A DNA stretch of 64,000 nucleotides from contig JACVRA010000138.1 of assembly GCA_019828545.1 (NCBI GenBank), positions 124,001-188,000 of the forward strand. The letters run 5' to 3'. The notes below the pieces were generated by a model. That model saw only the letters and a program-made list of their open reading frames with translations, made no database searches and was not told the origin of the DNA. Source of the stretch: Paracamarosporium sp. OC-R06-R3. Taxonomy: Eukaryota > Ascomycota > Dothideomycetes > Pleosporales > Didymosphaeriaceae. Below, in pieces: positions 55,473-64,000 of this stretch (position 1 is the first letter of the stretch; each line of letters starts with the position of its first letter). The translations under genes were made by a program, and so were the position numbers.

Positions 55473-57080
55473 ATGTCTGTCTCTGCGCTTTTGGCAGCCT
55501 CGGTCGCAGGTGTGAGCGCTCACCTGTTGTACTTCATCCATGGCGAACACCACGACAATGCGCCTCGTATCGCGGCCTCCATCCCCATCACGTGGGCGTC
55601 CCTTCTCATTCTGCTATCACAAACTTCACCGTGGCTTCAAGCCGCACTAAGCACAACACTCTTGTGCTCCAGCTTCGCCACTGGGCTCTTCACCTCCATG
55701 CTCGCGTACCGGTTGTTTTTCCATCCACTACGCTCCATTCCCGGCCCAACCCTGGCAAAAGCAACAAAGTTCTGGCACAGCATCAAACTTTCCACTCTGC
55801 AGAATCAAGAGCTTCTGGAAGATCTTCACAAGAGCTATGGCGACGTCGTTCGCATCGGTCCCAATGAAGTCGTCGTGTTTAGAGCAGACGGCGTTCCCGC
55901 AGTTCACGGGCCAGGATCCAAGTGCGTCAAGGCGCCCTGGTATGACATGCTCCAAAAAGATAGATCCATACACGCAACCCGGAAGCCGCATCTTCATCAG
56001 CAGCGCAGGAAGATATGGGATCAGGGCTTTGGTATGAAGGCGTTGCGTTCGTACCAGGAGCGCGTCAAGGCACACGTAGACAACTTGAGCAAAAATATTG
56101 GGAAGCGGATCGGCGAGCCAATAAACTTCACGGAGCTGTTCTTGTTCTTTGGCTTCGATGTCATGGGTGATACCGCATTCGGTTCTGGCTTTGGCATGCT
56201 TGAAACTAACGAGGAGCATCCCATTGTCCAGATCATGCGAAGCGGCATGTTCATCATCGGTCGGCTTACACCTCTCCCTTGGCTCGTCACTATTATTTCG
56301 TCTCTTCCGGGTGCAGCGAAAGATTTCAAGAAACTGGAAGCGTTCGCAGAGATGTCCATCCAAAGCCGTTCCAGGATGGATAGAGGAGAAGATGACGTAA
56401 TGTCGAAACTGATATCCGCTGCGCGCGACCCTTCTGATCCAAAAAAGATCGATATGCATTATCTCGGAGGGGATGCTATGGTCATCATTATCGCTGGGTC
56501 AGATACTGTCTCTATCGCCCTGACTTTTCTCTTCTACCATCTCGCTCTGATGCCAGAGCACGTGTCGAAGTTGCGTGAAGAGTTGAAAGGTGTGGACATC
56601 GTAGAAAATCGCGCTCTACAATCTCTTGTGCATCTTAACGCCCTCATCAACGAGACTCTACGCCTCTACCCACCCGTTCTTACCGCGCCTCTCCGCCAAA
56701 CCCCTTCTGAGGGTCTGAACATCAGTGACTACTATATCCCAGGCAAAGTCACCATCTCGACCCCTCTTTGGAGTCTCGGCCGTTTAGAAAGCAGCTACGA
56801 GCGCGCCACCGAGTTCATTCCCGAGCGGTGGTATGCCTCCAGCGGACTGATGAAAGACGCGCAGGGTTATGCACCCTTCCTTAGTGGTGCCCATAGCTGT
56901 CTAGGCAAACAGTTGGCATTGATCGAGCTGCGGCTCGTCACGGCACGGCTCGTCACACAGTATGATTTCCATTTCGCCGATGCTAACAAGTCGCGGGAAA
57001 CGATTGCAGTTATCAAGGATTGTTTTACCGCTCTACCAGGTCCGCTTAGACTAATTTTCAAGCCGCGTCAGGATTTGTGA
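55473..57080 (+). CDS. Cytochrome P450 monooxygenase (P450 B)
   Basis: Single exon, 535 aa. Two or three hydrophobic segments at the N-terminus (about residues 5-80) precede the hinge FFHPLRSIPGPTLAK. Canonical motifs follow: I-helix MVIIIAGSDTVSIAL, ExxR in NETLRLYPPVLTAPLRQT, FIPERWYAS and the heme loop FLSGAHSCLGKQLA. All key residues are present. The multi-helix N-terminus and GSGFGMLETNEEHP recall the fungal benzoate-para-hydroxylase-like and tryprostatin-hydroxylase-like group, which mostly serves secondary metabolism; the substrate is unknown. It follows P450 A in the same direction but the two share little outside the motifs, so they are not a recent duplication. Confidence 0.94.
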   Translation: MSVSALLAASVAGVSAHLLYFIHGEHHDNAPRIAASIPITWASLLILLSQTSPWLQAALSTTLLCSSFATGLFTSMLAYRLFFHPLRSIPGPTLAKATKFWHSIKLSTLQNQELLEDLHKSYGDVVRIGPNEVVVFRADGVPAVHGPGSKCVKAPWYDMLQKDRSIHATRKPHLHQQRRKIWDQGFGMKALRSYQERVKAHVDNLSKNIGKRIGEPINFTELFLFFGFDVMGDTAFGSGFGMLETNEEHPIVQIMRSGMFIIGRLTPLPWLVTIISSLPGAAKDFKKLEAFAEMSIQSRSRMDRGEDDVMSKLISAARDPSDPKKIDMHYLGGDAMVIIIAGSDTVSIALTFLFYHLALMPEHVSKLREELKGVDIVENRALQSLVHLNALINETLRLYPPVLTAPLRQTPSEGLNISDYYIPGKVTISTPLWSLGRLESSYERATEFIPERWYASSGLMKDAQGYAPFLSGAHSCLGKQLALIELRLVTARLVTQYDFHFADANKSRETIAVIKDCFTALPGPLRLIFKPRQDL

Positions 57081-57911
57081 ACTCTGCGTACATACATATT
57101 CCATTGAAGATCATGTATCGTTCTAGTTGTCCAGAATACCCCGAAGTAAATGAATATGCAGTCATCAACAGTGTGTCCCCTTGATTGCGCAGATCGATAT
57201 GCACCCACCTGGACGTTAGGCACCCGAACATGCGGAAAGCAGAAGGTAACACACAAGGGTCCATGCTGTTGCGAGAATTTTGTGTATAATTTGTTTCTTT
57301 GTCAGCGTAACACCACGCCTCAGCATCTTACTCTCGGACCACCTATTCGAGGCAATTTTGGAACCCAAAGTTCGGGCGGAATGTGTGGCAGGGGCTTTCT
57401 TCTCATAAAAGGCCAATAGAAGGCCTCATCACCCCCCCACTATGCACCTGGACGCATGATGCCTTTCCAGTACCATGGCTGCCATCACTTCAGGCCAAAT
57501 TCCCCCAGAGGGTGTATGGGAGGAGCAGCTTAGTCGACTGCGCCCTTGTATGCCACAGGCGATCGCTCAAAACCGTACGCAAGCAAGAAGTCGAAACGCG
57601 CATTGGCTGAGGCAGACTTGAGTACGCAACGGCCCCATCACCAGGCTCAATTTCAGATATAAACCCCGTGGCATGTTGCATATGGGAGGGGTGCTTAATG
57701 TAGCACGGATGCACTCGGGATTCAGGTGCGCGTATGCAATAGACAAGCAAGAAAGTCCATGGTGAGCAGCACCGACGGCACACATACAGGCTTTGGCTGT
57801 GCCCTACTTCCACCTGGATTCTTACTCTGAAAATCTGGGACCGAACATTTCACGTTCGTTGCACGTGTGCGCGATCTTTTTTAGAGAACACCTGTGCAGA
57901 TCAGAGGCAAA
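57081..57911. other. Intergenic region between P450 B and the rhodopsin-like gene
   Basis: About 830 bp. Short frames without motif. Nothing else recognised. Confidence 0.5.
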
Positions 57912-59049
57912 ATGACGGCGTCTGGCGATTTGCCTGCGCACCTGCCAACGAACGTGGACAAGACATTGTTGCCGGTCGTCACGACTTCGGTCTTTACAAC
58001 AGTTTCACTTCTAGTCGTTCTATTCCGACTGACAGCGAGATGGAAGGGCCATGGACTCAAGATGGATGATTACTGCATGATTGCCGCACTGGTATGTCTT
58101 CCTGCCCGTGCTCTATTAACATTACCTTGATATTTGAAAGGTATGCGACATCGCGAATGTTCCGTTTACCATCATTGGGTCCAAGCATGGCGTCGGCCGC
58201 CATGCTTACTACCTGGACCTCGAAGACATAATCATAGCCGTAAAGACGCTCGTTTTCGGCGAATTCTTCTTGTTATCTGGTCTCATGTTCGTCAAAGTGT
58301 CTGTGTTGCTCTTCCTTTTGACGATCGGTGGGACCAGCCGGTGGCTTCGACGGGTTCTCCAAGGCAATCTAGTCATCATAGTCTCTTCCACCGTTGCCTT
58401 CTGTGTGGTCATTTGGATGCAGTGTACACCAGTCCAGGGCAACTGGGATCCGACTGTCCCAGGGCGGAAATGCATGGAAATCAAAAAGTTTATGGACGCG
58501 ACGTATGTCCTCTCTGCGATCACGATTTTCACGGATTTCGTTTGCGTCCTCACGCCGCTGCCAATTATCTGGCGATTGAACATGAGTACGAAGACGCGAA
58601 TCGGAATCATGTCTGTGATAGGACTTGGAATACTGTAGGTGGCCTATCCGTTTCTTCGTGCACAGCGTGATTGCCTTGGACTCAGCTAAGTAAATGACAG
58701 TGCCGCAGCCTCCTCAGTCGTGCGCATTGCACTTGTTAAGGACTTCAAGAACTCTCGTGAGGACCCGACCTTCGCGCTCCTCTACGTTGGTGTGTGGACA
58801 CTTGTTGAACTTAATATCGCTATTATCGTGGCATCTCTGCCGCCCTCTCGCGCGCTGTTCCTTAGCATTATGGCTGGAATTCGAGGCAAACCCTTCCTGA
58901 GTGGTAGATACGGCTCTAGCAGACAGTCCACAGAGGCTAGCACAGGAATATCTGGCATCGAGTTGAAGAGGTCGGTCCTGGTAACGTCGGAACGAAGCCA
59001 GGGTGGCAATGAAGGTTACCTGCGCATGCAAGATGAGCTTCGTGGTTAA
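57912..59049 (+). CDS. Seven-helix integral membrane protein, fungal rhodopsin-like family
   Basis: Three exons, 57912-58091, 58141-58634, 58701-59049; 340 aa. Introns are 49 and 66 nt. The order of elements is that of the family: TTVSLLVVLFRLTARW, GLKMDDYCMIAALV, then FLLSGLMFVKVSVLLFLL, IVSSTVAFCVVIWMQC, the Cys pair CTPVQGNWDP...KC, FTDFVCVLTPLPIIWRL, KTRIGIMSVIGLGILAAASS, then VRIALVKDFKNSREDPTF and YVGVWTLVELNIAIIVASLP. The LVELNIAIIVASLPP end and a polar tail of about 75 residues are typical. Proteins of this kind often sit in or beside fungal secondary metabolite clusters, with unknown roles. It shares little with the related gene at 27678 beyond the family pattern. Confidence 0.9.
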
Positions 59050-60629
59050 TAGAACAGTATATTGTATATGTATCACTATGTGGGGTTTTTATAGCTAAAA
59101 GGTTTAACAATAAAGCGGAGTGTTTTGCCTATGCACTCAGGAACCATGAGGGCGACAAAAGGTGGCTCGAAGGGCTAGACTAAAAAGGATTAATAGAACA
59201 GTGTATATATATCATACCCTTCACTTCTTGAGACATTTATTAATATATCATATTGTTATACACATTACTGTGCTAATGTATGCTTTCTTCAGGCATCGTC
59301 TTCTTAACAGTAAACTTACAGCGTGGCTCCTTTGCTTTCGAGTCAAGTTCTGCTCTAACTGTTAGTCTTTAAATTAAATTTTCTATTATACAATTGTGTA
59401 CTACTCTAGTAATTGTTACTTACTACACTATCTCCAGTTTTAGGGTGAAGCCTTTACGAACTAAACTCGCTTTACTTAATTATGGACTTGGGTTACAAGA
59501 GTCGATACTCCTAGCTCGTACCAAGGGCAATCAAGTAATGCTTTCTATAGTATTATTTAGTATTTGAGTGTGGATACGCGTGGGTGGTGCTTTCAGGAGA
59601 TGATGCTCTCAATCCGGGCCTTGGGGTTCACAACCACGGGAATCCGATTTACACGTTCGGGAAGTAGCTCATTCATTGGCTCAGAATATATATTTTCAGA
59701 CGCCACACCGTTTCTCTAAGAACATTTATATGTTGAAATGGATGCGGGCTAGCCCTGAATTTGATGCAGAGCAAAAGATACCTCTTTTTAAGCAGAAGAA
59801 GCATGAGAAAACCTGGTTGAAAGATTCTCTGGTCGCCATGTCACTAATGCCAACGATTGGAGTATTACATTATCTAGCGTAGCGCGAGTCTATTATATTG
59901 CTCTGGAAGACTAATTTCTTGTTATTTTAGGGAGAAACTCTTCATTTACAACACTGTTGTGGCAGCGTAAAACAAGCAAAACGCTACCTTGTCTTAGTGT
60001 ACATAAGCGCCACATTCGTTCTGAATCATTCTATTTAAATTAATGTCTTTTAACTCCGCCAGAAAATGTAGAACTTACGGGAGGGAGTCTGAACTGAAGA
60101 TCGTGAACTTAAATATCCGCTTTGTGACAGCTATTGACGATTTCGGGGCCGTCAGCTTTGCTGTTCTCTACGAAGAAGGGTAGGCGAAAAATGTAGGATA
60201 GCTGATCCCATGGATGTCTCACTCAATCTGAGTCCAATACACAGGCATCCTTGAAAAGCACAAACAGCATGTTATTGAGTCTATATTAGGGAAGGGACGT
60301 TACTCTGTTTCGGACGACATAATGCTGGATCCCCAAACAGCTCCTCCTTCAAAAATTCCCGATAACTGGTATGAATAATTGGAACGAAGGGCATCTCGAT
60401 CTTTCGAAGAATAATGTAACATGATAATTAAGCACAGGCTTCGTTCTGCCAGCATGCAAACAGATGCTTTTAGAACCTAAGTTGATTTCAATTAGGCCAC
60501 TTCTTGCAGTCCGTCTTATTTGGTGTCGTGTCCAACTAGCAAGGGTGCTTCTTACGTTGGCCAACATGTCCACTGCTATTCGCAGAACGACAACGGTATA
60601 TTTACAGCTAGCTGGAGCCTTTCAGATAT
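59050..60629. other. AT-rich gene-empty stretch, right flank of the P450/UbiA locus
   Basis: About 1.6 kb, visibly AT-rich (59190-59420 and 59860-60060 above all). TTAATAGAACAGT recurs at 59046 and 59190, once across the stop of the preceding gene. No motif in any frame. This looks like decayed repeat DNA. Confidence 0.5.
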
Positions 60630-62425
60630 TCAATTATCCTCATCAAAGTCATCAAAAGGCCAATATTCTTCGGTCTTTTCCTTCAGCCATAGATCATCGT
60701 CAACCGCAGCGAGCCCTTCTTCTCTAAACAACCTTGCCTTCTCCTTTGCGCTTTCAAACAATTCATTTGATGTCCATCCGTCGGACGCAATGCCAAGTAG
60801 CCCATTGATTCGTTCCATTTCTGAGTCAACTTCACGGAGGGACTCGTCTATTGACAACCGTCTTTGCACTTCTTGCTCTGTGAGCACAATAGGGCATGTA
60901 GGAAGTGTGCCATCGGGATCAGTGGAGGCAGCCTTTGCCCAGTCTTGCGATACTCGGACAATGTCCATTTGAAGGGGAGTGTTCAGACCTTCCCAAGGGT
61001 TACCAGCATCAGTGAATATTCGGCGCTTCAGGAGACCTGCTTCTTGTTGGAGAGCGTGCCAATGAGGTTCATTCACTCGCTGCGTGAACCCCAAATAAAA
61101 GAAGTGTACGTGCCGACGGCGAAACTGTTCCTGTACTATAGCAATCCCATCCTCATCCATCAATTCAAGGTCTTGTGGGAGCTGTGGTGGGACGAAGGAC
61201 ATTGACTCCTCGTCATCGTAGTTTTGGAAATGGTTTGGTACACCAGCAGCGATGAAAGTCGGGAGAACTAAAGAGTGTTGCCAATCAATAAGGCCAGTGA
61301 TGCTGAAACCTTCAGAGACCATAATGTTGTTGGGTTGGAGATCAGGATGGCGAAGAACGGGTAGGTTGAGCTTTGCATCTGTAGGTAGAAGATGGGGAAC
61401 GAGCCGGATATAGTCCATCAGCGAATCAATATGCTCCTCAGGGTCCTGTCTCTTGTAGTCAAACGTCTCTCTATAAGCACGATCGAAGGGGAATCGTGGC
61501 CGTCCGTACATGCGGAGCCAGGCCAATTCTTTTTCAGCAGGAGCCTGGAGGACAACCTGAGAATCAACATCTAAGAATGTTAAGAATAGTCGAATATGTT
61601 CGTCATACATGCACCACTTACGAGGGCCTCGGTCAATTGCAAGATCCTCACGTTCATCGAACCACCATCGTAGGGCTGAGTAGGGTCCAATGCACAAACC
61701 GCCATCGGACCCAGGAATCTCTATTTTAGGAGTACCTTGAGGCAGATCGTGGGCATAATATATGCTTCCACTAGCTGGTAGGGTTACGGCGAAGAGCTTC
61801 GCTTCCAGGTCAACGACCTGGAGTAAAATCTTAAGCCTTTGTTGTTCGGAAAGGTTAGTCCAAGTATCCCCAATAGGTCTTCTAGGCAGCCTTTCCATCA
61901 AAACGTACTCAGCGCCGACGGCATTTTCATCGATCGAGTACCCCAAGATTCGAGGTGCAGGGATCCCACGGGCGCGAACAAAAGCCAAAGTCGCGACTTC
62001 ATTCGCTATTGCTAAACGCCGCGGCGACGTTGATGGGTAGGGGAGACGGGCGAGTATGGATGTTCCATCTTTCACTGAGATCTCGAAGACGCGATTGAAG
62101 CCGCCTTCTGCAAATTTACGAAAGCTTTTAATATCTGAAGTGGGCCTGTTGAGAGACTTGGCGGCGGCTTTCTTGAGCTCATCGACATTGAATGCGAGGC
62201 GTCGTTCGGACAGGTGGCGAGATTCATTGTAACTGTAGGATAGAAGATATGTTAAACAAAATTATTTATTAGTAAAACATTTAGAATATACATCCATCTC
62301 CCAGAAGTATACTCGAATAACTCGCGATCGATTTTAAAGTCCTTTATGGCAGCCTGGGATGAGGCGAACGCGTGCCTGTGAAAGAAAGAGGGTTGGTAGA
62401 GGAGATTCGTCCCCACAAGCGAGGT
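60630..62425 (-). CDS. Kinase-fold phosphotransferase, mitochondrial AIM9-like (5' end unresolved)
   Basis: Two exons are clear: from at most 62425 to 62292, and 62232-60630, joined across a 59-nt intron (donor GTATAT, acceptor CTACAG) as TSGRWI-YNESRHLSERR. Visible marks are KFAEGGFNRVFEI (Gly-rich nucleotide loop), ILARLPYP (Lys position replaced by Arg), YVLMERLPRRPIG, the catalytic-loop-like LRHPDLQPNNIMV and GLIDWQHS. The order matches the fungal APH/AIM9 family, which is imported into mitochondria; the substrate is unknown. Upstream the frame reads TSLVGTNLLYQPSFFHRHAF and meets an in-frame TAG at 62428-62426. An ATG 12 codons before that (62464) is in the same frame. So either an acceptor at that TAG uses a further 5' exon I cannot find, or the gene is broken at its presequence. 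Confidence 0.82.
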
Positions 62426-62464
62426 CTAGTCCGCGAATCGGAATGGCGCTTTTTGAAGGGTCAT

Positions 62465-63888
62465 GATAGAAAAAGCAGGCAGCGCTTGTCTGAAGTCGTG
62501 TGGCGATCGCTAGAAGAGAGCACTACGTAGCCTCTTACCAAGTGCTGCACGCGCGAACAATCAGTATTGTTCAATATATGGAAAGCCTAGGAAGGCTACA
62601 TATGGACGACAAAGGGTTGCTATGAGAAGACGATTAGATATTGGGGAACGAAGGCGACATCGAGCTTAGCGGCTGCACGGAACACCTTGGCGTGTCTTTG
62701 CCCCCAAAATCTATCACAAAAGTAACAAAATCACTACTTACGAATAAGCGATTCTGAATGAGTATTTTGATACTGAAATCAAGTATATCTCTGTTTCATG
62801 ATGTTGGCGCTTGTGTTGCTGCACGTTGTGTGAGCAGAGATGGGGATTGGAGGTTGGTTGAGCTGCGTGCATGGTTATCATGATACAATGGGTGGGGGAA
62901 GTCTGAATGGTTTGTGTGAGTTGGTACAAGGTAATGGCGTTTGATTGCCTCTCTTAAATTTGATATGAAGTGGACAGTTGTGGAATTTGCGATCAAATTT
63001 GGCGACATGATTCTAGTCGTCTATTGGTCAGGTTTTCTGGATGGGATAGAGACTGTAAGGAGGATTGTGGCCAAGGTAGTAAGCCTGCGCTGCGCTGCAA
63101 TCTCGATGTTGCTAAGAATTTTGCTCTTATTCATGCTGCACTGAAGGGCTTATTTTGGACCGTAAGAGCTGCGTAGGCGTAGGCTTGGTAAAGGGTCGAA
63201 TAAGTGGGGTTACCAGGCATTGTTATTTCACTGTACAATCTTTGGTCATAAATAAATTCGCATCACCAAAGAAAAGAAGAAGATAGGAAAACAAGAAAAT
63301 GAACGAGTGAACTTCCAAATGATAATTCAACTACAAAACCATGAGGCGCTTTTGTCGCAGGCTTGAAGTCAACCGAGAGTACATACAATCGAAACACAAG
63401 AACATGTATGAAATCCTTCACCCTTTTCGGGAATTAATGTTCTGTCGCTTAGNNCTTGTCACTTGCTCCACGTTACAAGCTCAGCATCAGCACCCTTGAT
63501 GCTTGCCCGACCCCACAGGCTGAAGGGATGGGTATTGTGGGGTAAACTTATTTGGATAAGTAAATTGAGTCGCAACTTAACCTGTGTTACATTCGGCATT
63601 CGAACAACATCTCCCGGCCAGCAGAACATATTAACCGCCCTCACGTTTCGCAAATTCCTTAACTCTCTACACTCTGGTTGGCTGCTGCCATGGAAGACCA
63701 CCATATCTATGGAAGTGATCCTTGTGAACACAATCTCGAGTACAGTCACAAGCATCGATAGGCTGTCTCGGCACTCCACAGTTCATCTACGTAGAAGACT
63801 TAGCTGAAGTATATCAAGAAAGAAGCACCAAGGACTGCACTTCAACACCATCATTCTGGTTGTCGTCTTCCATTGACCTTCTCTCGCC
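62465..63888. other. Intergenic region with a 2-base assembly gap
   Basis: About 1.4 kb. No supported gene. Two unknown bases lie at 63453-63454. The end is the promoter of the DUF1996 gene. Confidence 0.5.
63453..63454. other. Two undetermined bases (N)
   Basis: The only ambiguous bases in the window; a base-call or assembly uncertainty. Confidence 1.
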
Positions 63889-64000
63889 ATGTTCTGGAAC
63901 ACTCTTGCTACGGGTGCGCTGTTGGCGCAGTCTGCGTCTGCGCAGAACATGCTGCGCTTTGCCTGCTCGCAGCTCACCATTGAACGAGCCGATCCCCTTG
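63889..64000 (+). CDS. Start of a secreted DUF1996 protein, cut by the window edge
   Basis: The ATG at 63889 opens 37 codons running off the right edge. It begins MFWNTLATGALLAQSASAQN, a signal peptide with a likely cut after Ala18, followed by MLRFACSQLTIERADPL. The start 'MLRFxCSQLVxERxDPLVNPG' is the hallmark of DUF1996 proteins, which are secreted and sometimes carry WSC domains. The function is unknown. Confidence 0.85.
   Translation, partial: MFWNTLATGALLAQSASAQNMLRFACSQLTIERADPL

Noticed and set aside
1..64000. CRISPR arrays, rRNA genes, intact transposons, PKS or NRPS genes
   Set aside because: No regular spaced repeats, no rRNA-like sequence, no intact transposase, integrase or reverse transcriptase frame and no ketosynthase or adenylation motifs were found on either strand.

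Overview
This window is nuclear DNA of a filamentous ascomycete (Pezizomycotina; a dothideomycete, probably pleosporalean, is my best guess from overall protein character, as inference). The signs are genes broken by short GT-AG introns (mostly 46-100 nt, with CTAAC-like branch sites), fungal-specific families (HET, PTH11/rhodopsin-like receptors, DUF3455, DUF1996, FLR1-type MFS), a tRNA with an intron after position 37, and decayed repeats whose differences are mostly transitions, as RIP produces. Exon joins were worked out by hand from splice consensus, phase and protein continuity; each agrees in phase.

Layout. 1-9.4 kb is gene-poor: the start of a gene cut by the left edge, a dead member of a repeated gene family, a polytopic membrane protein, a 21-bp perfect inverted repeat, and a secreted pepsin-type protease. 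9.4-26.8 kb is a housekeeping block: DBP6 (ribosome biogenesis) divergent from GPI3 (GPI anchor synthesis), a secreted DUF3455 protein, an MFS drug transporter, prefoldin subunit 4, VPS3 (CORVET) divergent from the Golgi protein CASP/COY1. 27.6-35.5 kb holds a rhodopsin-like membrane protein, tRNA-Arg(UCG), a secreted protein of unknown function and a single-pass protein with a PPxY tail. 37.9-49.7 kb holds a PHD-finger protein, a HET protein, a proline-rich adaptor-like protein, an ELO elongase and APC10/DOC1.

51.8-59.05 kb is the most distinctive part: a UbiA-fold prenyltransferase or terpene-cyclase-like gene, two unrelated cytochrome P450s and a rhodopsin-like receptor stand together between AT-rich, gene-empty stretches. 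I read this as a candidate small terpenoid or meroterpenoid biosynthetic locus. One P450 has lost the I-helix acid/threonine pair and carries Asp in place of the usual basic residue before the heme Cys; the UbiA protein has an altered first Asp motif. The window ends with an AIM9-like mitochondrial kinase-fold gene whose 5' end is unclear, and the first 37 codons of a DUF1996 secreted protein.

Limits: no database search was possible. Family names rest on motifs and remembered family features. Starts of the PHD and AIM9-like genes are unresolved, and long non-coding stretches could hold genes I cannot recognise.
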